Under the pieces are notes generated by a model. That model ran no database searches and was not told the origin of the DNA. It worked only from the letters and a program-made list of their open reading frames with translations. Of a stretch of 51,593 nucleotides of DNA, positions 25,411 to 35,153 are shown piece after piece. This DNA comes from Firmicutes bacterium UBA3930 (GTDB taxonomy: Bacteria; Bacillota; Clostridia; Caldicoprobacterales; Caldicoprobacteraceae). The stretch covers positions 6,458-58,050 of the forward strand of contig DGEI01000045.1 of the NCBI GenBank assembly GCA_002385885.1, given 5' to 3'. Both the position numbers and the translations under genes were made by a program. Position 1 is the first letter of the stretch; the number at the start of each line of letters is the position of its first letter.

Positions 25411-25683
25411 TTATTGTACCGCGTCCTTCAAAGCTTTACCGGCTTTGAACACAGGAGCTTTTGAGGCAGGTATAATGATCTCTTCTCTTGTCTGAGGATT
25501 CCTGCCCTTCCTTTCGGCTCTGTTACGTACTTCGAAAGTACCAAAGCCAACTAGCTGTACCTTTTCATTTCTTGAAAGAGCGTCAGTGATTACGGAAACT
25601 ATAGCATTTACAGCTTTTTCAGCATCTTTTTTGGTTAACTCGGATTTTTCTGCAACTGCAGATATCAATTCAGCTTTATTCAT
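25411..25683 (-). CDS. hup: HU-family DNA-binding protein
   Basis: 90 residues, full length for HU: MNKAELISAVAEKSELTKKD dimerisation helices, then VQLVGFGTFEVRNRAERKGR and NPQTREEIIIPASKAPVFKAGKALKDAV (the beta-arm with its Pro). It bends and compacts DNA. Start ATG behind AAGGAGGG. Downstream of mazG as in other Clostridia. Confidence 0.97.
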   Translation of the reverse strand: MNKAELISAVAEKSELTKKDAEKAVNAIVSVITDALSRNEKVQLVGFGTFEVRNRAERKGRNPQTREEIIIPASKAPVFKAGKALKDAVQ

Positions 25684-25838
25684 AAATGAACCCTCCTTGA
25701 AATGAATTCTTATAGCATATTCGCTATATTTCTTTAAATTCCTCCTTTTTTCCTAATAATTTTTTGGTTTTTTCAAAATATTTTTCAATTTTTGGGATAG
25801 AGGAATCTCGATAATATCTTTTCCATATTTTTCTTCAA

Positions 25839-27311
25839 TTATACATCATTTTTACCGGAAAACAGCGTTTTCGCCTGCTCCCACAGCCTGTCCATCTCTT
25901 CAAGAGTCATATCCTTCAGAGGACGTTTTGCATTTTGTTCTATATAAGCAAAACGATTTATAAATTTTTCAACAGTATTCACCAGCGCCAGCTCGGGATC
26001 CACACCTAAAAACCTTGCTACATTAACCACAGCAAACAAAAGATCTCCTATTTCCTCCTCGATCTTCTTCCTGTTATTTTTGCTGGCAGATACCTCCTTT
26101 ACTTCCTCCAGTTCTTCATTCACCTTGTCCAGCGCACCTTCAACAGAATCCCAGTCAAATCCCACCATAGCAGCTTTCTCCTGTACTTTGTAACTCCTGA
26201 CAAGAGCAGGAAGCACGGCAGGTATATCTCTCAGCACCTGGGTGTGGGTTTTAAATCCTTTCTCACGCTTCTTCAGATCTTCCCAGTTTTCCAGTACCTG
26301 CTGTGAATTCTCCACAACTGCAGTTCCAAATATATGGGTATGACGATCAATCATTTTCCGGCACACCCGTGTAATAACGTCCAGCATGTCAAAGGCGCCT
26401 CGTTCCCTGGCTATCTGGCAGTGGAACACCACCTGCAAAAGCACGTCTCCCAGCTCCTCTATAAGCTTGTCCTCATCCTTCCTGTCAATGCTCTCTATTA
26501 CTTCATAAGTTTCTTCCAACAGATACCTTTTCAGGCTCTCATGGGTCTGTTCCCTGTCCCAGGGGCACCCTTCAGGCGAACGAAGAATATTCATAATCTC
26601 GCACAAATGATTAATATCATAGGTTTCCAATTGTTCAAAATTCATGCGGGGGATATACAGACAGGTGGTATGATGATATACTGTTTGCTCATCCAGCCGG
26701 TGTAAAGGTATAATGCTGTACTGCAGATTACCGTTTGCATCCCGGCTGCTTAAAAACACCTCCAGGTTTGGCGGATAAAAGCGAAGCAGTATCTTTTTCA
26801 CTCTCGCTGCCAATGAATCATTGCAAATATTCACAATTACCGAAGTCATTCTCACATTTATACAATTTTCATCCAGTTCAGACCCCGTCAATATCTTTAA
26901 GCCCTCCACTCCTGAAGCCTGTACCATTGCTGCCATTGCGTCAGCAGCGCTTATCCCCGGTATGATATGAACATCGTATACAGACCGGTCGAGTTTCCGG
27001 ACAAGTTCAAATACCAGGCGTTCTCCCACCAGGGGATGTCCGGGAACACCCAGTACCACATCGGCCTTCCCCAGTTGGCATAAAATCAGCTGTATCATGG
27101 CATTGCAGGCATCGTCATAATTATCATAATTCCGGCATATATCATCCATTGATTTATACTTAACCCCCAGCTGCTGCAGGTACGGCACCGTTCCATGCTT
27201 TCCTGTCAGAAGCAAAGCTTGAGGTCCCTGCTGCAGTGCTTTTACAGCTTCCAGCGTCAGCTGATCCTCATTACCGTGACCCAATCCAACAATAGTAATC
27301 TTTCGTTTCAT
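25839..27311 (-). CDS. mazG: YabN: tetrapyrrole-methylase-like domain fused to MazG
   Basis: 490 residues. N-terminal SAM-dependent methylase-like domain (1-220: IVGLGHGNEDQLTLEA, GVPGHPLVGERLV), then two MazG domains (about 235-345, with RSPEGCPWDREQTHESL and EELGDVLLQVVFH; and 380-480, with EEEIGDLLFAVVNVARFL). MazG hydrolyses noncanonical NTPs. The fusion is the usual Firmicutes form, YabN. Start ATG 27311 is placed after GGGGGG; the ATG at 27329 overlaps that site and the end of spoVB. Confidence 0.95.
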   Translation of the reverse strand: MKRKITIVGLGHGNEDQLTLEAVKALQQGPQALLLTGKHGTVPYLQQLGVKYKSMDDICRNYDNYDDACNAMIQLILCQLGKADVVLGVPGHPLVGERLVFELVRKLDRSVYDVHIIPGISAADAMAAMVQASGVEGLKILTGSELDENCINVRMTSVIVNICNDSLAARVKKILLRFYPPNLEVFLSSRDANGNLQYSIIPLHRLDEQTVYHHTTCLYIPRMNFEQLETYDINHLCEIMNILRSPEGCPWDREQTHESLKRYLLEETYEVIESIDRKDEDKLIEELGDVLLQVVFHCQIARERGAFDMLDVITRVCRKMIDRHTHIFGTAVVENSQQVLENWEDLKKREKGFKTHTQVLRDIPAVLPALVRSYKVQEKAAMVGFDWDSVEGALDKVNEELEEVKEVSASKNNRKKIEEEIGDLLFAVVNVARFLGVDPELALVNTVEKFINRFAYIEQNAKRPLKDMTLEEMDRLWEQAKTLFSGKNDV

Positions 27312-27321
27312 TCTCAACCCC

Positions 27322-28956
27322 CTATCCATTGCGCAATCTTATGCTGGCGATCCTGTCAGCAAGTTTGCTGTTTCTGAACAATATCCGAAGATCTTTTGCA
27401 TCAACAGCGCCCATGACGATAAGAGCCAGGGCGTATATAATAATTCCTATGAAAATGGCCAGTATTGTAGCCGGAATCCCACCTACAGCTGTCATAAGCG
27501 GTTTAAACATAATAATCACCACGGCTCCCATAAAACCCGAAGCAAATGCAAACTTTGAAGCCTGTACCGCAAATTTCTGCGAAATGCCGATATGCTTAAC
27601 CATCGCAGCAAAGTCCAGCAGAGAAGCGGTTAAATAGCATACTACGGTACCAACTGCTGCACCAAGGACATTTAAACCGGGTATTCCAATCAGGATATAG
27701 CTGACCCCAATCTTGGCCAGCGCACCTATTAACAGGTTTCTTACCGGTATGACTATTCTGTTTATCCCCTGCAAAATCCCGGTCAAAGTCTGTATTCCGG
27801 TAAGGAATACAATGCCAATTGACAGCACGCTAAGGATATTCCCGGCTTTAGCAATCTCGCCCGCATCAAGGGATGCGTATAAAAGTTGTATGACAGGCCG
27901 GGCCATTGCCGACATCCCTACGGCTGCAGGCAGCCCTATCAAAAGGGTTAGGCGCATGGCTGTTTCAGCCTTGTAAGATATTGCCTTCCAGTCTTTTAAA
28001 ACATATGATTCAGATATGGATGGCACAACACTCATGGCCAAAGCAATGGTTATGATTGTTGGGAAGTTGATCAGCGGACTTGCATACGCCGTTAACAGGC
28101 CATACAGCCTGGTGGCTTCTTCAACCGTATACTTTAGCCCCGTATCGTAGTTTATAACATCTACAAGCCGGTTAACAACTATAATTTCATCAGCCAACGC
28201 TACAAGGGGCATGAAGGAAGCCCCTATTGTAACCGGTACGGCAATATTCATCATCCTTGTCATTATGCTGCGCGTTGATTCCCTGTACCTGCCGAACCGG
28301 TTCTTTTTTATATTATCCCGGATTTCGGTTTTTTTGCGCCGGTATATTCCCAACAGCAGAGCAAGGGCCATCACTTCGCTTAGCGTTACGCCCAACATAG
28401 CACCTGCCGCTCCAAACTCCACACCCCGTTTCACCCAATATGAAGCCAGCCTCAGCCCCAATATCAGTTTTCCCATCTGTTCAATCACCTGGGATATGGC
28501 AGTGGGATTCATATACTGCATTCCCTGAAAATATCCCCTAAAGGATGATATAACTGAAACAAAGAACAGGCCGGGAGCTATAGCCAGTATAGAATATACG
28601 GCATTTGGATTGCCAACAGCCCTTGCAACAGCGCCGCTGAATGAAAACAGCAGCACCGATGTTAATGTGCCAATACCGGCAAGTAAAAGCAAAGATATCC
28701 TGAAAACCCTGTGGGCACCGGCATAATCATCAAGGGCTATCTTTTCCGATACCATCTTTGATATTGCTACCGGTAAACCTGCTGATGATGTTACCAGGAG
28801 AAAAGAATATATCGGATATGCCATCTGGTACAGTCCCATACCTTCTGAGCCAATCAAATAGGTCAGCGGTATCCGGAATACGGCACCCAGAAACTTGGCA
28901 AACAGGCCTGCACCAGCCAGTACAGCCGCACCTTTGATGAAAGATTTCCTGCCCAT
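27322..28956 (-). CDS. spoVB: SpoVB-like MOP-superfamily lipid/polysaccharide flippase
   Basis: 544 residues and about 14 membrane helices, beginning FIKGAAVLAGAGLFAKFLGA with FRIPLTYLIGSEGMGLYQM, the SpoVB/MurJ-like N-terminus. SpoVB family members export lipid-linked cell wall or cortex precursors. Start ATG behind GGAGG. The stop overlaps the mazG leader. It heads the spoVB-mazG unit. Confidence 0.92.
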   Translation of the reverse strand: MGRKSFIKGAAVLAGAGLFAKFLGAVFRIPLTYLIGSEGMGLYQMAYPIYSFLLVTSSAGLPVAISKMVSEKIALDDYAGAHRVFRISLLLLAGIGTLTSVLLFSFSGAVARAVGNPNAVYSILAIAPGLFFVSVISSFRGYFQGMQYMNPTAISQVIEQMGKLILGLRLASYWVKRGVEFGAAGAMLGVTLSEVMALALLLGIYRRKKTEIRDNIKKNRFGRYRESTRSIMTRMMNIAVPVTIGASFMPLVALADEIIVVNRLVDVINYDTGLKYTVEEATRLYGLLTAYASPLINFPTIITIALAMSVVPSISESYVLKDWKAISYKAETAMRLTLLIGLPAAVGMSAMARPVIQLLYASLDAGEIAKAGNILSVLSIGIVFLTGIQTLTGILQGINRIVIPVRNLLIGALAKIGVSYILIGIPGLNVLGAAVGTVVCYLTASLLDFAAMVKHIGISQKFAVQASKFAFASGFMGAVVIIMFKPLMTAVGGIPATILAIFIGIIIYALALIVMGAVDAKDLRILFRNSKLADRIASIRLRNG

Positions 28957-29002
28957 CGTAAACCTCCTGCCGTGCCCGCAAATAAATGCATCTCTCTATG
29001 AT

Positions 29003-29029
29003 ATTATACTACTTCATAAGCTTTTACAA
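29003..29029 (-). promoter_or_regulatory. likely promoter of spoVB-mazG
   Basis: Minus strand: TTGTAA (29024-29029), a 15-base spacer and TATAAT (29003-29008), about 45 bases before the spoVB start and just after the spoVT terminator. The spacer is short, so the -10 is better supported than the -35. Confidence 0.4.
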
Positions 29030-29090
29030 TACAACTAATTTGGTATCTGTCCGGAATTCATTGCTGTCCTTATGGGTTTTGCATACAATA

Positions 29091-29121
29091 TAAAAAAGGC
29101 ACTGAGTATAACTCAATGCCT
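29091..29121 (-). terminator. rho-independent terminator after spoVT
   Basis: Minus strand: AGGCATTGAGT (29121-29111), a 3-base loop, ACTCAGTGCCT (29107-29097) with one G-U pair, then TTTTTT. It follows the spoVT stop by 18 bases. Confidence 0.88.
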
Positions 29122-29138
29122 CCTTGTTCATCCCTCTG

Positions 29139-29696
29139 CTATTGCTCCATTTGTTTACCCAGAAATGCCGCTGCAGCCTCAGCTATTTTGCTTTCAGTTT
29201 CGCCCATGGTAACATTCGGATCTTTTGATAATAGAATAACAGCGCCGATTGGTTCTCCTGCAGATACTATGGGAGCGATGACCTGGGCTGTATATTCCGA
29301 TTCTTCCGGTTCATTCTCTGATATTTGATGAATAGTCCCCTGTTGATTGCGGTTGGTTACCACTACTTTTTTATCATGTATAAGACGCTCCAGATCAGAG
29401 CTTATTCTCTCGTTCCTCATATGTTTTTTTACTTCGCCGGCTATGGCTACAACAGCATCTTTGTCTGTAACACAAGCAATATGCCCTAAAATCTTGTGCA
29501 GGGATTCCACATACTCATTTGCAAAATCGCTTAACTCCCCGATAGGAGAATATTTCTTCAGAATTACCTCTCCTTCGTGGTCAGTGAAAATCTCTAAAGG
29601 ATCTCCTTCCCTTATCCTCAGGGTACGACGAATCTCCTTTGGGATAACCACTCTTCCCAGATCATCGATCCGCCTGACTATCCCTGTTGCTTTCAC
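29139..29696 (-). CDS. spoVT: stage V sporulation regulator SpoVT
   Basis: 185 residues: an AbrB-type swapped-hairpin DNA-binding domain (1-50: TGIVRRIDDLGRVVIPKEIR) and a C-terminal GAF-like domain (55-180). SpoVT is the late forespore regulator that tunes sigma-G genes. Length close to the B. subtilis protein (178). Start ATG behind AAGGAGGG. It follows the PrsA-like gene and mfd. Confidence 0.95.
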   Translation of the reverse strand: MKATGIVRRIDDLGRVVIPKEIRRTLRIREGDPLEIFTDHEGEVILKKYSPIGELSDFANEYVESLHKILGHIACVTDKDAVVAIAGEVKKHMRNERISSDLERLIHDKKVVVTNRNQQGTIHQISENEPEESEYTAQVIAPIVSAGEPIGAVILLSKDPNVTMGETESKIAEAAAAFLGKQMEQ

Positions 29697-29811
29697 ATAA
29701 ATCCCTCCTTAATCTGTATTTATTTACAAAACCATCCTTGCATTCATATTATTTTACTGTTTCTGTGCTTTTATGCATGCTAAATTTGCGGAGGGATCAA
29801 AATAATAATTA

Positions 29812-30990
29812 TTACAATCTGTTTTCATACTTCTTTATCTTGGCTTTTTCCTTCCATTCCTCAATCAGACTGTTCCACCTGTCATTTTTTTTGTCCTCTA
29901 TAATTACCGTTTTTATTTCTTCCTTTTTATCCTCAATGCTAAACTCCTCTTCAGGCAGTATTTTATATAATTTTATTATATGGTATCCATAAGGCGACTC
30001 AAGAGGTTGGGAGATCTCGTTCTCCTTCATTTCCAAAATAGCCTTTTCGATTTCATCAATAAACATCCCGCTGCCTTCATATATAACATATCCTTCATCC
30101 TTGTTATAAGCAGTGGTATCGTCACCATAAGTCTCAATAAGGGATTCAAAGCTTTCTCCCGCTATGGCTTTTTCATAAACCTCCTGGGCCTTGGGTTTAA
30201 TAGCTTCCAGCTTTTCCTTCAGATATTTATCGGCCTCTTCCTGGCCTTCCTCCTGGACCAGCCTGTTGTACTCATCCTGTTCACTGGACGGAAGAGGAAG
30301 GGTTATATGCTTGATCCTTACCATGCCGGGGGGACGGTACAGCTGTACTTCAGCAGTCTGGATCAGGGTCGGGTCCTCTTTTTGTTTCATCAGATTATCG
30401 AGATAATACGCCTGGATATCTTCGTCGGTAACCTCAACATCCTCCAACATCTTTTCGCTAAACTCTATAAGCATAAGATCCTCTGCCAGCATCTCTATAT
30501 ACTCTTCCTCGCTTATACCAAGGCTGGTCAGCTGCCCTTCCCACACCTCACGTGCTTCCCGGTAGTATTCCTCGTCGGTTTTTTCCTCCTCACCCTGCTT
30601 CTTTAAAAACTCGGCATATTGTTTTATCTGGGCTTCCAAATCCTCCCTTGCCTTTTCTGTATACCCATCATTTACATCAAAACCTGATTCTTTTGCCTTG
30701 TTTTTCACCAACTGCCGTTCAACAAGCTGTTCCAGTATATCCTTTTTCATTTCTTCTATAAAATCCTTATACTGCTCACTTTTCTCTATATCTTCGGTTA
30801 TGCCCCAGTAAACTTTCTGTTGATTGTAAAGATCGAGAAATTCACCCTTCAGGATCTTGTCACCGTCTACCTCGGCTACCACCCGCCGCCTGTCCTTCTC
30901 CGGATCTACCTTTACCAAACCGCATCCGGCGATCCATGCAAGGGACATGATCATGACAATCAGTAAAGTAATATACCTGTAATACTTCAT
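29812..30990 (-). CDS. PrsA/SurA-like peptidyl-prolyl isomerase lipoprotein
   Basis: 392 residues: lipoprotein signal with lipobox IAGC (Cys23), a helical SurA-N-type chaperone region (40-220) and a PpiC parvulin domain (about 225-350: VRIKHITLPL, ending SPYGYHIIKLYK), then a charged C-terminal helix. It should fold exported proteins outside the membrane. The parvulin domain carries a long charged insertion (near EEGQEEADKYLKEKL), so isomerase activity is not certain. Its ATG overlaps the mfd stop by four bases. Confidence 0.88.
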   Translation of the reverse strand: MKYYRYITLLIVMIMSLAWIAGCGLVKVDPEKDRRRVVAEVDGDKILKGEFLDLYNQQKVYWGITEDIEKSEQYKDFIEEMKKDILEQLVERQLVKNKAKESGFDVNDGYTEKAREDLEAQIKQYAEFLKKQGEEEKTDEEYYREAREVWEGQLTSLGISEEEYIEMLAEDLMLIEFSEKMLEDVEVTDEDIQAYYLDNLMKQKEDPTLIQTAEVQLYRPPGMVRIKHITLPLPSSEQDEYNRLVQEEGQEEADKYLKEKLEAIKPKAQEVYEKAIAGESFESLIETYGDDTTAYNKDEGYVIYEGSGMFIDEIEKAILEMKENEISQPLESPYGYHIIKLYKILPEEEFSIEDKKEEIKTVIIEDKKNDRWNSLIEEWKEKAKIKKYENRL

Positions 30991-33900
30991 ACCTTTTCAT
31001 CCTTTCGTTCTATGTGATGCACAATAGCTTCCAGAATTTCCCTCGCAGCTTTTAAAGCTGTGTCAGGCAAGAAATCTCTAAGCTTTATTATAAATGCCGG
31101 AAAAGGAGTTGAAACGAAACTAAGCCGGTTCAGCTTCTTATCCGGAATAAGTACAAGTTCCTCCGGCGATACAGCTTTATCATCAGCCAGTCTCATCCTG
31201 ACTTCCGTACCATTGTGGGTAATCTCAATAATCCTGATCCTTCGCGCCAAAGCTTTTATATAAGCAATATCTATCAGGTTTTCCACGCTGGCAGGTATAT
31301 CACCGAATCTGTCAATCAGTTCATCTTCAACATCTTTCTTATCCCCAAGCCCGTTAATTGCGGCAATCTTTTTGTAAAACTCCATTTTGTGACTCTCATC
31401 GGCAATATAGTCCTGATCGATATGAGCATTTACTTTTATATTGATAACCGTCTCAACCGGCTGAGTAAGCTCTTCGCCTTTCATAGCGCGGATGGTATCT
31501 TCAAGCAGTTTATAATACAGCTCATATCCCACTGCTGCCATGTGACCGTGCTGTTCAGCGCCTAATATATTGCCGGCTCCCCGGATCTCCAAATCCCTCA
31601 TGGCAATCTTAAAGCCCGATCCAAACTCAGTAAACTGTTTTATCGTCTGAAGCCTTTTTTCAGCCTGCTCCGAGATTATTTTGTCCTTTTGATAAGTAAA
31701 ATACGCATAGGCCAAACGGTTGGAACGCCCCACCCGGCCTCTCAACTGGTATAGCTGGGACAAGCCAAAGAAGTCGGCGTTATACACTATAAGAGTATTT
31801 ACATTAGGTATATCCAGCCCGTTTTCAATGATGGAAGAACACAGCAGTACATCATATCTATGTTCATAAAAATCCATCATTATCCTTTCCAGAAGATTTT
31901 CGCTCATCTGGCCATGGGCCATGGCCACTCTTGCCTCGGGAACAAGCTGTCTGATCCGCTGCATGATAAAGTCCATGCTCTTTACCCGGTTATATACAAA
32001 ATATACCTGCCCGCCCCTTTGCATCTCCCGCAGAATAGCATCCCTGATCAGAGATTCATTATATTCAACCACATAGGTCTGGACCGGATACCTGTCCTCA
32101 GGCGGTGTATCAATTATACTTATATCCCTGATACCTAGCAGGGACATATGCAGCGTCCGGGGAATGGGAGTAGCTGTAAGGGTTAAAACATCAACGTTTT
32201 TCTTAATATCCTTAATAATCTCCTTATGGGAAACACCAAACCGCTGTTCCTCATCCACCACCAAAAGCCCCAGATCCTTAAACTTAACATCCTTCCCAAG
32301 GAGGCGGTGAGTACCAATTATTATATCAATGTTACCGGTTTTGAGTGCCCTTATAATATCCTTTTGTTCAGCAGGCGTCTTAAAACGGCTCAATACCTGA
32401 ACGGTAAAGGGAAAATTCTCAAACCTGTTTACAAATGTATTATAGTGCTGCTGTGCCAGTATAGTAGTAGGAGCCAGTACCGCCACCTGCTTTCCGTCCA
32501 TAACGGCTTTAAAAGCTGCCCGGATTGCCACCTCGGTCTTCCCGTATCCTACATCGCCGCACAACAGCCGGTCCATCACCTTGGACGACTCCATATCCCG
32601 TTTAATCTCTTCAATTGCCTGAACCTGATCGGGTGTCTCCTGATACGGAAATATGTCTTCGAACTGTCTCTGCCACTCGGTATCGGGCGAAAAACGATGT
32701 CCTTCTACTGCCTGTCTGACAGCATATAATTTTACCAAATCGATTGCAAGTTTCTGAATTGACTGCCGTACCTTGTTCTTGGTCCTTTGCCATTCAGCCC
32801 CTCCCAGTTTGGAAAGCCTGGGTGTTCCGTCGCCCATACCTATATAAGGCTGGATCAAATCCATTTGGTCCGCCGGTATATAAAGCCTGTCGGTGCCTGC
32901 ATATTTTATATTCAGATAATCCCGTTTCTGTCCATCCACTACAAGGGTCTTTATTCCGAGATACTTTCCTATACCATGGGTTTCATGGACAACATAATCC
33001 CCTATCCTCAAATCGGTAAAGCTCTCAAATCTCCTGACTTTTTTAGCATGCTGGGTACGCCTTTTCCGGGTTCCGTAGATCTCCTTATCGCTGATAACGG
33101 CAAAACCGGCATCAATATATTCAAAACCGCTGCTTAAGAGCCCGGGCGTCACCATTACCCTTCCGGGAGCCATGGATTCATTGTCCGGCTGTTCTTTAAA
33201 TACCGCCTCCAGCCCATTATCGCTAAGAAATGATGTTAAGCCTTCACCCCTGCTTTTACTTCCTGTAAGTATAAGGACTGAATAATCTTTCTTACGCCAG
33301 TGTTCTATATCCTCTATCAACAGCTGCAGCTTTCCATGGTAGGCCGGAATACCCCTGGTAGTGATATTAAAAGCTTCCCGGGGCCTAAAGTCAGGATGGG
33401 ATGTGGGTAAAGCCTGTATAAGCAGAGAAGAATACTTAGATACCCTTACCAGGAAATCATGGTAATCAATGGTATTATACAACTGCTCAGGCAGCACTTC
33501 ACCTCTACTCAACAGCTCTTTAAAATGCTCCTGCATTTCAACACCGTATCCTATACCCCGCTCCCGCAGTCTTGCCGGTTCATCAAGTACGATCAGTGCA
33601 GAATCGTCCAAATAATCAAACAGCGTGTTCCTCCCGGGGTATAAAAAAGAAAAAAACCCTTCCAGAGAGCTGTCATATATGCCTTCATCCAGCTTTTCCA
33701 GAATTAATCCCACTTTTTCCTTCAACGAATGATTTTTCCGCCCATGTTCCTCAATATACCGGGTATAGCTTTTATTGATTCTTTCCCGGGCTCCGGCAAT
33801 GGCTTCTTCTGTCAGTATCAATTCCCTGGCCGGCGATATAATTGCTTCTGATTCATTTTTCACCGATCTTTGAGACGATACATCAAACGTCCGTATTGAA

Positions 33901-34505
33901 TCAACCTCGTCGTCAAAAAACTCTATTCTATATGGGTTATCGGAAGTTAGAGGAAAAACATCCAGTATACCTCCCCTTATGCTGAACTGGCTCTTTCCTT
34001 CAATGGCTGCTACACGCTCATACCCCATCTGTACCAGTTTGTCAGCCAGCTGCATAAGCGGTACAATATCACCCACCCTTATGCTGAATATACTGTCTTT
34101 AAATATTTGCGGAGGGCTTTGAAGCGACAGCACTGCCTCAATGGATGCAACTATTATCATATTTTGTTTAAGAAGCAATCCCTCCAGAACTTTCAGCCGC
34201 TGCTCGGTTATTTCAGTGCTTTGGGCGGCTACATTATATAGCAGAACCTCCCTTTCGGGAAAAAGCATGACGTTTTCAGGATAAAAAAACAGCAGATCCT
34301 CCTGTATCTTTCTGGCTTCAGCATGGCTGCCGGTTATATACAAACAGCTTCGATCCAAGGGGTAAAGCATACATGCAAGCATATGGCACTTTTGAGATTG
34401 GTTTAAACCAACAAGTTCTGCAGACCAGGTTTTCCTGCATATCGAATCTTTGAGTTTGGAAAACCCGGCCCATCTGACCATCGGCTCCAACCAGAACGGA
34501 GTCAT
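30987..34505 (-). CDS. mfd: transcription-repair coupling factor Mfd
   Basis: 1172 residues, full length. UvrB-homology region at the N-terminus, the RNA-polymerase-interacting domain around VHETHGIGKYLGI, then superfamily 2 translocase motifs: Walker A GDVGYGKTEVA, DEEQRFG, TATPIPRTL, and SSIIENGLDIPNVNTLI plus QLRGRVGRS in the second lobe; a TRCF domain ends it. Mfd removes stalled RNA polymerase and recruits UvrA. Start ATG with a weak GGTGA site; an alternative ATG lies eight codons in. Downstream of pth. Confidence 0.98.
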   Translation of the reverse strand: MTPFWLEPMVRWAGFSKLKDSICRKTWSAELVGLNQSQKCHMLACMLYPLDRSCLYITGSHAEARKIQEDLLFFYPENVMLFPEREVLLYNVAAQSTEITEQRLKVLEGLLLKQNMIIVASIEAVLSLQSPPQIFKDSIFSIRVGDIVPLMQLADKLVQMGYERVAAIEGKSQFSIRGGILDVFPLTSDNPYRIEFFDDEVDSIRTFDVSSQRSVKNESEAIISPARELILTEEAIAGARERINKSYTRYIEEHGRKNHSLKEKVGLILEKLDEGIYDSSLEGFFSFLYPGRNTLFDYLDDSALIVLDEPARLRERGIGYGVEMQEHFKELLSRGEVLPEQLYNTIDYHDFLVRVSKYSSLLIQALPTSHPDFRPREAFNITTRGIPAYHGKLQLLIEDIEHWRKKDYSVLILTGSKSRGEGLTSFLSDNGLEAVFKEQPDNESMAPGRVMVTPGLLSSGFEYIDAGFAVISDKEIYGTRKRRTQHAKKVRRFESFTDLRIGDYVVHETHGIGKYLGIKTLVVDGQKRDYLNIKYAGTDRLYIPADQMDLIQPYIGMGDGTPRLSKLGGAEWQRTKNKVRQSIQKLAIDLVKLYAVRQAVEGHRFSPDTEWQRQFEDIFPYQETPDQVQAIEEIKRDMESSKVMDRLLCGDVGYGKTEVAIRAAFKAVMDGKQVAVLAPTTILAQQHYNTFVNRFENFPFTVQVLSRFKTPAEQKDIIRALKTGNIDIIIGTHRLLGKDVKFKDLGLLVVDEEQRFGVSHKEIIKDIKKNVDVLTLTATPIPRTLHMSLLGIRDISIIDTPPEDRYPVQTYVVEYNESLIRDAILREMQRGGQVYFVYNRVKSMDFIMQRIRQLVPEARVAMAHGQMSENLLERIMMDFYEHRYDVLLCSSIIENGLDIPNVNTLIVYNADFFGLSQLYQLRGRVGRSNRLAYAYFTYQKDKIISEQAEKRLQTIKQFTEFGSGFKIAMRDLEIRGAGNILGAEQHGHMAAVGYELYYKLLEDTIRAMKGEELTQPVETVINIKVNAHIDQDYIADESHKMEFYKKIAAINGLGDKKDVEDELIDRFGDIPASVENLIDIAYIKALARRIRIIEITHNGTEVRMRLADDKAVSPEELVLIPDKKLNRLSFVSTPFPAFIIKLRDFLPDTALKAAREILEAIVHHIERKDEKV

Positions 34506-34568
34506 TCTATCACCAACTCTTCATATCGATTGATGTTCCGTACATTTGTATCTGTAACAATTGTTTCT

Positions 34569-35129
34569 CTATCCATTATATCTGCTCATGGCCTCCTGTA
34601 TACCCCTTGTAAGAATAAGTTCCACTCCTTTTACAGCTCTTTTGCAAGCTTCCAGAATAACAGGTATCTCCTCCTTGCCGAAAGGCGACAGGACATAACT
34701 GGCCAGATCCTCTCCAACAGGCGGGGGGCCTATGCCAAGGCGGACACGGGGAAAGTCTTCCGTTTGAAGCTGGTATATAATGGAACGCATACCGTTATGG
34801 GTCCCCGCACTTCCCGAAGGGCGTATACGCACCGTCCCCAGGTTCAAATCAACATCATCATAGATTACAATAAGGTTCGAAGGGTCGATCCTGTATGCGG
34901 AAACCAAATCCAGAATGCTTAACCCGCTTAAATTCATGTATGTCTGGGGCTTGACCAGTACCACATCCTGCCCGCCGATAGTGCCTTCTCCAATGATAGC
35001 CTTAAACTTTATTCTGTTCATATTTATATCAAATTCCCGGGAGATCATATCTACAGTTATAAACCCCGTATTATGCCTTGTATCGCTATACTCGGTTCCC
35101 GGGTTGCCTAATCCAGCAATAATATACAT
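34569..35129 (-). CDS. pth: peptidyl-tRNA hydrolase
   Basis: 186 residues, full length. The catalytic and binding residues are visible: Asn10, His19 and Asn20 in GLGNPGTEYSDTRHNTGF, PQTYMNLSG, and YDDVDLNLG with the catalytic Asp, then GSAGTHNGMRSI. It releases peptides from dropped-off tRNA. Start ATG behind AAGGTGAG. Between prs and mfd. Confidence 0.98.
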   Translation of the reverse strand: MYIIAGLGNPGTEYSDTRHNTGFITVDMISREFDINMNRIKFKAIIGEGTIGGQDVVLVKPQTYMNLSGLSILDLVSAYRIDPSNLIVIYDDVDLNLGTVRIRPSGSAGTHNGMRSIIYQLQTEDFPRVRLGIGPPPVGEDLASYVLSPFGKEEIPVILEACKRAVKGVELILTRGIQEAMSRYNG

Positions 35130-35153
35130 CTGATTCTCACCTTAATTCAAACG

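Noticed and set aside
30987..34505. Long open frames antisense to mfd and other large genes
   Set aside because: They lack ribosome sites and recognisable domains and reflect the codon composition of the real genes.
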